Of a stretch of DNA of 37,126 nucleotides, positions 8,251 through 15,891 are shown piece after piece. The notes beneath the pieces are model-generated. The model worked only from the letters and a program-made list of their open reading frames with translations, ran no database searches and was not told the DNA's origin. Source of the DNA: Rhodospirillaceae bacterium (GTDB taxonomy: Bacteria; Pseudomonadota; Alphaproteobacteria; Azospirillales; Azospirillaceae); the NCBI GenBank assembly GCA_029267445.1, contig JAJUIU010000037.1:1-37126 (forward strand), read 5' to 3'. The translations under genes and the position numbers were made by a program. The number at the start of each line of letters is the position of its first letter. Positions within the stretch are counted from its first letter, which is position 1.

Positions 8251-10146
8251 ATGACTCCGACCGTCCGCGGATACAGGCGCGAGCACGCCCTTGAACGGTA
8301 CCGCGAAGCGACCGAGATGCCAGCCAGACCCGACAGGTCAACCGATCTCCACCAGCAGCCGGGGCTCCACCGGGCAGACCCCGGGCACTTCCGGCCGGAG
8401 CCCGACCTGTTCGCCGCGCTGGCCGAACTCAGCCACGACCTGGTCTATGTCTATGAGATCGAGACGGGTCGGACATTGTACCTGAACCGGCGCGCGCGCG
8501 ACATGCTGGGCGGCGTCGGGGCGGACGCGGACGGCGGCCGTGTGGAGCCCGTTCGGCTCGAAGTGCATCCCGACGACCTTCCCCTGGTGCGGCGCCGGGC
8601 GGAGATGGTGCATGCCATGCGCGACGGGGTGGAGGAGGGGGCGGCGGACGCGGCCGGCCATGAGCTGACATACCGCCTGCGCGACGCGTCCGGGGCCTGG
8701 CGATGGCTGCGCGGTCGCGAACGGCCCCTGTCGCGCCGTCCCGACGGCCGGGCGCGGCAGGTCCTCGGCATCGCGCAGGACATCACCGAGGCGCGGGAGC
8801 GCGACGCCGCCCTGGCCGAGGCGCATGCCCGGTTCGTGACGCTGGCCGACGCCAGCCCCGCGATGCTGTGGATGGGGGACGCCGAGGGACGGATCGAGTT
8901 CTGCAACGGCGCGCTGACGGCCTATATCGGGATGGATATCGCCGCCCTGCGCAGCCTGGACTGGGGCAGTCTGCTGCATCCCGACGACCTGCCCGGTGAA
9001 CGTGCCCGGTGGGCGGACGCGCTGGAGGCGGAGCGCGACTATCATCACCGCTTCAGGCTCCGCCGCCATGACGGGGCCTATCGCTGGGCGCTGAGCCATG
9101 TGGTCCCCGTCCGGGACGCCCAGGGACGGGTTGCGCGCTGGATCGGCAGCACGACCGACATCCACGACCAGGTGCACGCCGAGGAGGCGCTGCGCCACAG
9201 CGTCGAGCGGCTCCGCCTCGCCATCGACACCTCCGGTGTCGTCATGTTCAGCCAGGACGCGGACCTGCGCTACACCTGGATACACCATCCAGCGCTGGGC
9301 TACGCGCCGGAGGACGTGATCGGCCGCACCGACATGGACCTGATGGAGCGGCCGGAGGATGCGGCGCGCCTGATCGAAATCAAGCGGCGGGTGATGCGCA
9401 CCGGGCGGGGGGAGCGCCACCTTGTCCAGATCCATCAGGGCGGCGCCGCATTCTGGTTCGACCTGAACGTCCATCCCCGCCTGGGGCCGGACGGCGGGAC
9501 CATCGGCGTGATCGCGGCCTGCGTGGACGTGACGGACATGCAGCGGGCGATCGAGCGCCGTGAGATGCTACTGAAGGAGCTGAACCACCGCATCAAAAAC
9601 AGCCTGCAGCTCGTCGCCAGCCTGCTCCGGCTGCAGATGGCGGAGATCGAGGATCGGACGACCCGTTCCCAGTTCGAGCGGGCCTGCCAGCGGGTCACCG
9701 CCATCGCGGAGCTGCACGGCCGCCTTTACATGACGGAGGATGTCAGCTCGCTCGACTTCGGCCTCCAGCTGCGGTCCCTGGCACCGCGCCTGGTGGAGCA
9801 GATCGCCGGCCGCAACGCGCCGATCGCTCTGGAGGTGGAGGCGGACGAGGGGGACAGTCTGACCGTCGATCAGGCGGTTCCGCTCAGCCTGATCGTGAAC
9901 GAGCTGCTGACCAATGCCGCCTCGCACGCCTTCGCCGACGGGCGCGAGGGGCGGATCGTCACCGGCTTCCGCGTGGCCGACGGTGTCGGGCATTTCTGGC
10001 TGTGGGACGACGGGCCCGGCCTGCCGCCGACCGTGGAGGAGCGGCTGGGGCTGCGGCTGGTGCGGGCACTGGTCGGCCAGATCGGGGGCCGGCTGGAGAC
10101 GGGCGGTCCGCCGGGCACCCGCTTCGACATCCGATTCCGCGCCTGA
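8251..10146 (+). CDS. Three-PAS sensor kinase, HisKA_2/HWE type
   Basis: A soluble sensor kinase of 631 residues from the ATG at 8251. An ATG at 8317 (609 residues) and an upstream frame from 8185 are alternatives; none has a strong ribosome site. Three PAS/PAC modules follow one another, with PAC-like endings near QVLGIAQDITEARERD, RWIGSTTDIHDQV and GVIAACVDVTDMQ. The phosphoacceptor is His446 in LLKELNHRIKNSLQLVASLL, a HisKA_2 motif. The ATPase domain contains SLIVNELLTNAASHAF and DDGPGLPP. Kinases of this class (PhyK, LovK, light and stress sensors) often feed PhyR in the alphaproteobacterial general stress response. No chromophore-binding cysteine motif typical of LOV domains was noticed. 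The gene is monocistronic and ends at a strong hairpin. Ligand and partner are unknown. Confidence 0.87.
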   Translation: MTPTVRGYRREHALERYREATEMPARPDRSTDLHQQPGLHRADPGHFRPEPDLFAALAELSHDLVYVYEIETGRTLYLNRRARDMLGGVGADADGGRVEPVRLEVHPDDLPLVRRRAEMVHAMRDGVEEGAADAAGHELTYRLRDASGAWRWLRGRERPLSRRPDGRARQVLGIAQDITEARERDAALAEAHARFVTLADASPAMLWMGDAEGRIEFCNGALTAYIGMDIAALRSLDWGSLLHPDDLPGERARWADALEAERDYHHRFRLRRHDGAYRWALSHVVPVRDAQGRVARWIGSTTDIHDQVHAEEALRHSVERLRLAIDTSGVVMFSQDADLRYTWIHHPALGYAPEDVIGRTDMDLMERPEDAARLIEIKRRVMRTGRGERHLVQIHQGGAAFWFDLNVHPRLGPDGGTIGVIAACVDVTDMQRAIERREMLLKELNHRIKNSLQLVASLLRLQMAEIEDRTTRSQFERACQRVTAIAELHGRLYMTEDVSSLDFGLQLRSLAPRLVEQIAGRNAPIALEVEADEGDSLTVDQAVPLSLIVNELLTNAASHAFADGREGRIVTGFRVADGVGHFWLWDDGPGLPPTVEERLGLRLVRALVGQIGGRLETGGPPGTRFDIRFRA

Positions 10147-10169
10147 GGATTCCGGACCTGGAACGGAGA

Positions 10170-10195
10170 ACCCCCGGCGCGTGGGCGCCGGGGGT
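10170..10195. terminator. Strong bidirectional hairpin terminator
   Basis: A perfect 11-bp stem (ACCCCCGGCGC at 10170-10180 with GCGCCGGGGGT at 10185-10195) closes a 4-nt loop. It lies between the convergent kinase and lipoprotein genes. There is no U-tract on either strand, so termination efficiency is uncertain. Confidence 0.65.
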
Positions 10196-10221
10196 CTGAA
10201 GCCGGTCGGACCGGAAGCGCC

Positions 10222-10614
10222 CTACTGCCTGTTCTCAGGGGGCTTCTCCGGCACGGTCTCGATCGCCTCCTCGGTTTCCTTCAGCGCCTCGTCGACGCTC
10301 TCGACGGCCGGGGCTGCGGGATCGGAGGCGGCAGGCGCCGTCGTCGTGGTGCCCGCGCTCCCTCCGGCCTGTCCGCCCATGCCGACCTCCGGCTCCGGCG
10401 GGACGAGGCCGTCCTCGGTGTCCTGCTCGACCGGCTCGGCGGCACCCGTGCGGGCCGCCGGGTCCGTCACCGTCGGCGGCGTGGCGGCGGTTCCCGCCGG
10501 CTCGGTCGCGGCTGGCTGGGTCTGCGTCGTCTGGGAATCGTCGCCGCAGGCTGCCAAAAGGGGCACGGCCAACGTCGCGGCGGCCGTCAGCCGCAGAAGC
10601 TGCTTCATGGTCAT
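10222..10614 (-). CDS. Small Thr/Pro/Ala/Glu-rich lipoprotein
   Basis: A 130-residue predicted lipoprotein. The signal sequence ends in the lipobox LAAC with the lipidated cysteine at Cys23. The mature part is low-complexity and acidic (Thr, Pro, Ala, Glu), has no further cysteine and is likely disordered. The residue after the cysteine is Gly, followed by Asp-Asp, so inner- or outer-membrane retention cannot be decided firmly. The ATG at 10614 has GGAGG 7 nt upstream; a second ATG at 10608 is possible. It lies 33 bp downstream of the PRC-barrel gene on the same strand and is the last gene of a three-gene envelope operon. Function is unknown. Confidence 0.75.
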   Translation of the reverse strand: MTMKQLLRLTAAATLAVPLLAACGDDSQTTQTQPAATEPAGTAATPPTVTDPAARTGAAEPVEQDTEDGLVPPEPEVGMGGQAGGSAGTTTTAPAASDPAAPAVESVDEALKETEEAIETVPEKPPENRQ

Positions 10615-10647
10615 TCCGGGTCCTCCCTTCGATGGTCCGCCGCCGGC

Positions 10648-11571
10648 CTAATCGGCCTGGGGCTGCTGCCGCGGCTGACCGGGCTGTTGCCGCTGCTGCT
10701 GTTGCTGCTGCTGTTGCTGCTGCTGGCGCTGTTCGGCTCGATCCTGCTGCCGCTCCTGCGTGGCGTCCGCCTGCCGGGGCTGGTCGGACTTCCGCTGGCC
10801 CTCCGGGCTCTGTGACAGGCGGGCCTCCTGCCCGGAATACTGGAAGGGCTGGCGCCGCTCCGCCTCCTCCTCGGACAGCTGGACCTGCAGCCGCCGCTGC
10901 TCGGGGTCGAACCGCACCTCGTTCCAGGGGACGGCGACCAGCCGCTCCTCCCCGCCGAACAGACCGCCGCCCATCTGGATCACCAGCCGGTCGAGGCGCT
11001 GGCCCTGGGCCATGATGATGTCATCGACCTCGCCGATCCCGTCGCCCTCGCTGCCGACGACCTCCATCCCGATCAGATCGCCGCGGGCGATCCCGGCGTC
11101 CTGCATCTCCGCCTCGCGGCGGCTCATGCGGACGATCTCGATCTTCGGCTGCTGCTCGGCCTGCTCGACCTGAACGTTGGGCTCCGCCGTCTCGATCCGG
11201 ACGTCGGGTTCGCCCATCTGCACTTGCACCTGGGTCTCCCCGGGCCGGGTGACCTGGGCCTCAGTCCGCGCGGGCGGCTCCTGGACCATGATCTCCGGCT
11301 GCTGGCCCGGCTGCACGTTCACCTGGGGCCGCGCGGGATCGAGCTGGATCTCCGGCTGCCCCTGGCGGATCCGCACATCGGGTGCGGGCTGCTGGACCTG
11401 GACTTCGGGTGCTGCCTGCTGGACCTGCACCTCCGGCCTGGGCGCCTGCACCTGGACCTCGGCGTCGCGTTCCTGCTGCTGGGGCTGTCCCTGCTGGCCG
11501 AGCGCGCCGGCGGGCGCCAGCAGCGCCAGGAGCGCGATGGCGGGCAGGGCGTCTTGGATGGTCTTTCGCAT
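10648..11571 (-). CDS. Secreted PRC-barrel protein with 9-residue repeats and polyglutamine tail
   Basis: A 307-residue exported protein. A signal peptide (1-25, cleavage near GALG-Q) leads into about eleven copies of a nine-residue repeat of the form PEVQVQQxx (about 38-148). A PRC-barrel domain follows (about 150-240) with the typical segments DLIGMEVVGSEGDGIGEVDDI and LVAVPWNEVRFD. The C terminus (about 272-307) is almost pure Gln with some Arg and Pro, including a run of eleven Gln. The protein shares domain order with the larger gene upstream, so the two are paralogues. PRC-barrels fold as small beta-barrels that mediate protein or RNA contacts. An envelope scaffold role is inferred. It lies 24 bp after the upstream gene's stop. 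Confidence 0.8.
   Translation of the reverse strand: MRKTIQDALPAIALLALLAPAGALGQQGQPQQQERDAEVQVQAPRPEVQVQQAAPEVQVQQPAPDVRIRQGQPEIQLDPARPQVNVQPGQQPEIMVQEPPARTEAQVTRPGETQVQVQMGEPDVRIETAEPNVQVEQAEQQPKIEIVRMSRREAEMQDAGIARGDLIGMEVVGSEGDGIGEVDDIIMAQGQRLDRLVIQMGGGLFGGEERLVAVPWNEVRFDPEQRRLQVQLSEEEAERRQPFQYSGQEARLSQSPEGQRKSDQPRQADATQERQQDRAEQRQQQQQQQQQQQRQQPGQPRQQPQAD
11127..11460 (-). repeat. Coding array of about eleven 27-bp units
   Basis: Degenerate 27-bp units encode the nine-residue PEVQVQQxx-type repeats of the smaller PRC-barrel protein. Units diverge at the DNA level while the P-E/Q-V-x-V-x-Q pattern is kept, with one 10-residue unit breaking the phase. Confidence 0.75.
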
Positions 11572-11595
11572 CGTTCGATCTCCTTGTCCGCCGGG

Positions 11596-13503
11596 TCAGA
11601 GCCGGTCGGGCCCGTAAAGGGCGGCGGTGCTGGTCGAATATCGGAAGGGCGGCGCGGTGGCGGCCTCCTCGTCGCCGAGGGGGATCACGATCTCCTCAGA
11701 CCGGGCGGGGATCACGGCATCGCCATAGGGAACCCGGATCAGCCGACCCTGTTCGGCGACAGCCTCGTCGAGCCGTATCACCAGCCCGCGAACCTCATCG
11801 GCGCGGGGTGACAGGAGCAGGTCGACGACCTCGCCGAGGCGGGTGCCGTCCTCGCCGACGGCCGTGCGCCCGACCACCTCGCGGATCGGTCTGCGGACGA
11901 AGACGTCCCACTCGCCGTCCGGGCCGATCGCCGCCCGCCGCTGATCGGCGGGAACGGTCCCGGCGGGCACCGTGGGCTGCGGCATGGTCTCCACCCCCTC
12001 GGTCCCGCGCGCCGGCACGTCGCCACCGCCGCCGGTGATGCGGGCGGTGGTCTCGGGCGACGCGGTCAGCGACTGGCGCTGCAGCAGCCCGTCGCGCTCA
12101 GTCTGGCGCTGGCGCTCCTCCCCGTCGCGGATGACCACTTCGCCCTCGGGCTCGGGACGTCGGGTTTCGGCGGCGGGCGGCGGCTCGGCGCTTTCGCCCC
12201 GGCGCACGCTGACCTCGGGCTCCTGGCGGTCGACCTCGACCTGCGGCCTCGCCTGCTGGACCTCCACCTCCGGCCGGCCCTGCTCCACCTCCACCTGCGG
12301 ACGGGGCTGCTGCGTCTGGACCTCCGGCCGCCCCTGGGTCACGTCGACCTCGGGTTCGCGCTGCCGGACGTCCACCTCCGGCTGGCCAGGCTGGACCTGC
12401 ACCTGCGGGCGTTGCTGCTGGACATCGACCTCGGGTTGCGCCTGCCGCACATCCACGTCCGGACGCTGCTGCCGGACGTCGACCTCGGGCTGGAGACCCT
12501 GGACATCCACCTGCGGGCGCCCCTGCTCGACGCTGACGCGCGGGTCCGGCGTGCGGACATCCACCTCGGGCCGGGGTTGCGTGACGGCGACCGCCGGCTG
12601 TCCGGGCTGCACCTGCACCTCGGGCCGCGGCTGCTGAATCTGGACGTCCGGCCGGGCCTGCTGGATCGCGATCTCAGGCTCGGCCTGGCGCACCTCGACC
12701 TCGGGCTCGACCGCCTGCACCTGGACCTGCGGCTGCGGCTGGTTGACCGCCACCTCCGGGTTCGGCTGCTCGATGATCACCTCGGGCTCGCGCTGGCGCA
12801 CGATGACCTCGGGCTCGAACTGGCGGACCGTGACCTCAGGCGGGTAGTAGCGGACGACGATCCGGGCGGGCGACTGCTTGACGATGATCTGCGGCGCCGG
12901 CTGGTTGACCACCACTTCCGGCGGGCGCTGCTGGATTTCCACCTCGGGCGGGCGCTGCTGAAGCTGCACCTGCGGGGCCGCCTGCTGCACATCGACCTGT
13001 GCCGGCCGCTGCTCGACATCGACCTGCGGGCCGACAGCCTCACCCGCACCCTGCGCCGCGAACGCCTGCGGGCCCTGTCCCGGCCGGGGCTGGGGCTGGA
13101 CCTGAGGCTGGGCCTGATCCTGGACCTGCGCCGGCTCGTTCAGCGCCGCCAGCGACTGCCGCACATGCCGTTCCGCCTGCTCGAAGGCGCGCCGCGACTC
13201 CTCGGTCTGCTGGACCCGCGGGAGGTCGCGGGCCTCGTTGAGCCGGGTCTGCAGCTCCTCAAGGGTCTGCCGCGTCCTGTCGCGGGCCTGGCGCACCTGC
13301 TGCGGATCGCCCTGTTCCCGCGCCTGGCGCAGCTCACGCTGGGCGTCGCGGGCCGCGTCCCTGGCCTCGCGCAGACGCTCCAGCGTCTGTTCACCGGCGG
13401 CACCCGGCAGGCTCTGCTGTGGTCCCGGTCCTTGCGCGTGGACCGTGCCTGTGGCGGTGAGCACCGCGAGGGCAACGGCCGCCGTCATCAGGTGCGTTCG
13501 CAT
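11596..13503 (-). CDS. Large secreted repeat protein with C-terminal PRC-barrel
   Basis: A 635-residue exported protein. A signal peptide is followed by a predicted coiled coil (about 38-120, rich in Glu, Arg, Ala and Gln) and a Gln/Pro linker. An uninterrupted array of about 31 nine-residue repeats (about 158-437) has the consensus x-P-E/Q-V-[DEQ]-V-[RQ]-Q-x. A disordered stretch and a PRC-barrel domain (about 530-620; VVGRTAVGEDGTRLGEVVDLLL, then LIRVPYGDAVI) complete it. The alternating Val spacing suggests stacked short beta-strands; Pro at each turn fits an elongated fibre or solenoid. The ATG at 13503 has GGAGG 7 nt upstream; the frame is open beyond it but homology starts here. It is the first gene of an operon with the smaller paralogue and a lipoprotein. 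Function is unknown. Confidence 0.82.
   Translation of the reverse strand: MRTHLMTAAVALAVLTATGTVHAQGPGPQQSLPGAAGEQTLERLREARDAARDAQRELRQAREQGDPQQVRQARDRTRQTLEELQTRLNEARDLPRVQQTEESRRAFEQAERHVRQSLAALNEPAQVQDQAQPQVQPQPRPGQGPQAFAAQGAGEAVGPQVDVEQRPAQVDVQQAAPQVQLQQRPPEVEIQQRPPEVVVNQPAPQIIVKQSPARIVVRYYPPEVTVRQFEPEVIVRQREPEVIIEQPNPEVAVNQPQPQVQVQAVEPEVEVRQAEPEIAIQQARPDVQIQQPRPEVQVQPGQPAVAVTQPRPEVDVRTPDPRVSVEQGRPQVDVQGLQPEVDVRQQRPDVDVRQAQPEVDVQQQRPQVQVQPGQPEVDVRQREPEVDVTQGRPEVQTQQPRPQVEVEQGRPEVEVQQARPQVEVDRQEPEVSVRRGESAEPPPAAETRRPEPEGEVVIRDGEERQRQTERDGLLQRQSLTASPETTARITGGGGDVPARGTEGVETMPQPTVPAGTVPADQRRAAIGPDGEWDVFVRRPIREVVGRTAVGEDGTRLGEVVDLLLSPRADEVRGLVIRLDEAVAEQGRLIRVPYGDAVIPARSEEIVIPLGDEEAATAPPFRYSTSTAALYGPDRL
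12192..13032 (-). repeat. Coding array of about 31 27-bp units
   Basis: Tandem 27-bp units encode about 31 nine-residue repeats in strict phase: the repeated valine recurs every 27 bp with no indel that I can see. Central units (about 12250-12560) are more alike than the outer ones, consistent with recent expansion in the middle. The array is coding, not a CRISPR. Confidence 0.85.
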
Positions 13504-13617
13504 GCACACTCCTCCACTCTCTCGGTTGGCGGGTCCGGGCGCGGACCGTTCTTCTGGATGGCGTGTTCTTCGGGCGCTGGACGGCGATGGCGACCGCCGT
13601 CCTGGCCGCGTTCCGTC

Positions 13618-13642
13618 AACCGGGATGGAGCGTGGGCGTTCC
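13618..13642 (-). promoter_or_regulatory. Candidate EcfG-type promoter (one mismatch)
   Basis: Read on the minus strand: GGAAC (13642-13638), 16-nt spacer, GGTT (13621-13618). The EcfG general-stress consensus is GGAAC-N16/17-CGTT. It lies about 115 bp upstream of the large repeat-protein ATG in the correct orientation. Confidence 0.35.
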
Positions 13643-13672
13643 CGAAAATGAGGGGGGCCGGATCGACCGGAG

Positions 13673-13876
13673 TCAGGCGCGCTCCGGCGGGGGCGGCGGT
13701 TCGGCCGGCGGCACCGGGATCGGGCCGGGCGGCTCCTCCAGCGGCGGGCGCATGGGCTCGTCCTCCGGCATCGGGGGCGGCGGCACGACGGGCGGGGGGA
13801 CGTCCGGGGTCGGCGGAACCGGCGGGTAGGGGCCGAGGGCGATTGCCGGTCGGCGGATCGGGGAGGGTGTCGGCAT
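13673..13876 (-). CDS. Proline-rich microprotein
   Basis: A 67-residue protein in which more than a third of the residues are proline (runs such as PPPVVPPPPMPEDEP), with scattered acidic residues and no cysteine. It is probably an extended polyproline chain. There is no convincing signal peptide, although a short basic/hydrophobic N terminus (PIRRPAIALG) is present. No ribosome site is visible upstream of the ATG at 13876; a possible promoter -10 only 9-12 nt away raises the chance of a leaderless or near-leaderless transcript. It lies upstream of the repeat-protein operon on the same strand. A similar proline-rich microprotein is at 14813-14989. Confidence 0.5.
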   Translation of the reverse strand: MPTPSPIRRPAIALGPYPPVPPTPDVPPPVVPPPPMPEDEPMRPPLEEPPGPIPVPPAEPPPPPERA

Positions 13877-13884
13877 GGCGGTTC

Positions 13885-13910
13885 AACCGGTGGCGGCGCC
13901 GGGCGGTTCC
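13885..13910 (-). promoter_or_regulatory. Second EcfG-like element, directly upstream of the microprotein
   Basis: Minus strand: GGAAC (13910-13906), 17-nt spacer, GGTT (13888-13885), differing from the EcfG consensus only at the first -10 base. The -10 element ends 8 nt before the ATG at 13876, which would leave almost no 5' leader. Confidence 0.33.
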
Positions 13911-14029
13911 CTGTCCGTCGGGCTCCCCACATTCGGGGCGCCGGCATCCGCCGGGGGACGCGGTGCTTGCCTTGGACGGGTGCCGCCTGTGTAAACTCCG
14001 GTTCGGGAGCTGAACCACGACCGGCCCGC

Positions 14030-14791
14030 ATGCTCGACGAGATACTCCTCTACGCCGCCATCGGGTTCGCGGCCCAGATGGTCGACGGCGCCATCGGCAT
14101 GGCCTATGGCGTGACGGCGACCACCTTCATGCTGACCATGGGCATCCCCCCGGCGACCGCCAGCGCCAGCGTCCACGCCGCGGAGGTCTTCACCACCGGG
14201 GCCTCCGGCCTCGCCCATTGGAAGATGGGCAATGTCCGCTTCAAGCTGGTCTGGCGGCTGGCGCTGCCGGGAATGGTCGGCGGCGCCCTGGGCGCCTTCG
14301 TCCTGTCCGGCCTGCCGGGGGACGCCATCCGGCCGTTCGTGACCTTCTACCTGATGGTCATGGGCGGCCTTATCCTGTGGAAGGCCCTGCGTCCGCCCGC
14401 GACCACCGACGAGCCGCCGAAGCATGTCGGCTTCCTCGGCCTGGGCGGCGGTTTCCTGGACGCCATCGGCGGCGGGGGCTGGGGGCCGCTCGTCGCCTCC
14501 ACCCTGATCGGCGGCGGGACCGTGCCGCGCTACGCCATCGGTTCGACCAATCTGGCAGAGTTCTTCGTCACCAGCACCATCTCCGCCACCTTCTTCGCCA
14601 CCATCGGGTTCGAGCTGTGGCCGGTGATCCTGGGGCTGGTGCTGGGTGGGGTGCTGGCGGCCCCCTTCGCCGCCTACGTCACCCAGCGCCTGCCGGACAA
14701 GCCGCTGATGATCCTGGTCGCGGTCGTCATCCTGCTGCTCAGCCTGCGTGGCTTCGTCCAGGCGATCGAGCCCTGGTTCGGCGGCGGCTGA
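14030..14791 (+). CDS. TSUP-family (TauE/SafE) sulfite/anion exporter
   Basis: A 253-residue membrane protein with about eight hydrophobic helices and the duplicated TSUP architecture. The first half has AAQMVDGAIGMAYGV and the second half the matching GGGFLDAIGGGGWGPLV. TSUP proteins export sulfite, sulfoacetate or related organic sulfur anions; substrate cannot be assigned. The frame opens upstream, but the ATG at 14030 starts where family similarity begins. The ribosome site is weak (GGGAG about 20 nt away). It lies on the plus strand between two minus-strand proline-rich microproteins, so it is probably monocistronic. With the SulP operon it is the second possible sulfur-anion exporter in the window. 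Confidence 0.87.
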   Translation: MLDEILLYAAIGFAAQMVDGAIGMAYGVTATTFMLTMGIPPATASASVHAAEVFTTGASGLAHWKMGNVRFKLVWRLALPGMVGGALGAFVLSGLPGDAIRPFVTFYLMVMGGLILWKALRPPATTDEPPKHVGFLGLGGGFLDAIGGGGWGPLVASTLIGGGTVPRYAIGSTNLAEFFVTSTISATFFATIGFELWPVILGLVLGGVLAAPFAAYVTQRLPDKPLMILVAVVILLLSLRGFVQAIEPWFGGG

Positions 14792-14812
14792 GCCCGTCCG
14801 CCACGCGCTGCC

Positions 14813-14989
14813 TCAGCCGAGCGGTGTCGGAGAGGGGACGTCCGGACCCGGTGCCGGACCGCCCGGCAAGGGCGGGATCTCCTGGCCCGGCACGTCGGGC
14901 GTCTCGGTGGGGGAGGGGATTTCCTGCCCCGGCAGGTCCTCGTTGGGGACCGGCGGCTGGGTCGGGGGGATGGGCTGGGGTCCGGGCAT
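14813..14989 (-). CDS. Second proline-rich microprotein
   Basis: A 58-residue open frame with a good ribosome site (AGGAG, 7 nt before the ATG at 14989). It starts MPGPQPIPPTQPPVPNEDL and contains the element PGQEIP twice, followed by a Pro/Gly tail. More than a third of its residues are proline; it has no cysteine and no membrane segment. It converges on the TSUP gene with a 21-bp gap and lies 86 bp downstream of mlaA on the same strand, so it may be co-transcribed with mlaA. Composition and size match the microprotein at 13673-13876. No family is recognised. Confidence 0.55.
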   Translation of the reverse strand: MPGPQPIPPTQPPVPNEDLPGQEIPSPTETPDVPGQEIPPLPGGPAPGPDVPSPTPLG

Positions 14990-15075
14990 TCCAGGCTCCT
15001 GTCGTCACGGGTCTCCCCGTCAACAGGCGGGCGGCGCCGTCGGTCCACGGTCACCGCCCCTGATATGGTCCTTCG

Positions 15076-15891
15076 TCAGTCGAACTCGGGAATGTCCGGG
15101 AACTGCTCGGGGTCCGGCGCGCCGTCCCTGATCCACCCGTCGCGGCGCTGCCGGTAGAGCGATCGGAAGGCGGCGTAGTAGTCGAAGCTGTTGGCCCGCA
15201 GGTCGTCGATGACCTCGATGTACTCCGCCCGCGTGTCGGCGATGGTCAGGCCGACGCGGGTATATGTGAACCAATCCTCCTCGTTGTTGGCGGCGTAACG
15301 GGTCACCGGGTCGGCCCAGGCCTCCAGGAACAGGGCCGGGCCGTCGCGCAGGGAGGAGGCGCCGATCACCGGCAGCACGAGGTAGGGCCCCTCCGGCACG
15401 CCCCAGACGGCCAGCGTCTGCTCGAAGCTCTCGTACTCGTAGGGGATGCCGTTCTGGGCGGCGACGTCGATCAGGCCGCCCAGCCCGACGGTGGTGTTGA
15501 TGGCGAAGCGGGCCAGCACGTCCCCGGCGCCGTCGAGATCGCCCTGCAGAACCTGGTTCGTCAGGTCCAGCGGGGCGCGGACGTTGCGCAGGACGTTGCG
15601 CACGCCGGTGCGCACCGGGTCGGGCAGGACGGTACGGTAGATTTCGGCCACCGGGCGGATGATCACCACGTCCAGCAGCTCGTTGAACCAGAAGACGCCG
15701 CGGTTGATCGGCTCCAGCGGGTCGTTGGCGTCGTCCCGGTGCGACTCCCGGTTCTCCGCCGCGATCTGCGCGAGCTGCGTCTCCGTCACCTGGTCCGCCG
15801 TCTGCGCGGCGACGGGCGCGGCGCCCAGCAGCATGAGGGCGGTGAGGGCGGCCAGGCGGCTTTGACGGTAGGGCGATCGACGGACGGACAT
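15076..15891 (-). CDS. mlaA: MlaA-family phospholipid-transport protein without lipobox
   Basis: A 271-residue MlaA (VacJ) family protein, the outer-membrane component that removes mislocalised phospholipids from the outer leaflet. The family core is clear: NDPLEPINRGVFWFNELLD, RPVAEIYR, LPDPVRTGVRNVLRN, and a later GVPEGPYLVLPVIGASSLRD with YEYESFEQTLAVWG. The N terminus is an export signal (MSVRRSPYRQ then a hydrophobic core, ending near PVAAQ). It has no lipobox cysteine, unlike the classical lipoprotein. The ATG at 15891 is chosen because it begins the signal peptide; the open frame extends 36 residues further upstream without similarity. No mlaB-F genes are in the window. Confidence 0.88.
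   Translation of the reverse strand: MSVRRSPYRQSRLAALTALMLLGAAPVAAQTADQVTETQLAQIAAENRESHRDDANDPLEPINRGVFWFNELLDVVIIRPVAEIYRTVLPDPVRTGVRNVLRNVRAPLDLTNQVLQGDLDGAGDVLARFAINTTVGLGGLIDVAAQNGIPYEYESFEQTLAVWGVPEGPYLVLPVIGASSLRDGPALFLEAWADPVTRYAANNEEDWFTYTRVGLTIADTRAEYIEVIDDLRANSFDYYAAFRSLYRQRRDGWIRDGAPDPEQFPDIPEFD

Noticed and set aside
12192-13032. Tandem 27-bp periodicity considered as a CRISPR array or VNTR
   Set aside because: There are no unique spacers; units are contiguous and in frame, encoding the protein repeat.
12412-14013. 533-residue plus-strand open frame rich in Leu/Asp/His that looks like a leucine-rich repeat protein
   Set aside because: It is the exact antisense of the nine-residue repeat array; the periodic Leu comes from reading CAG/GAG-type codons backwards. 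The minus-strand frame has the signal peptide, ribosome site and PRC-barrel.
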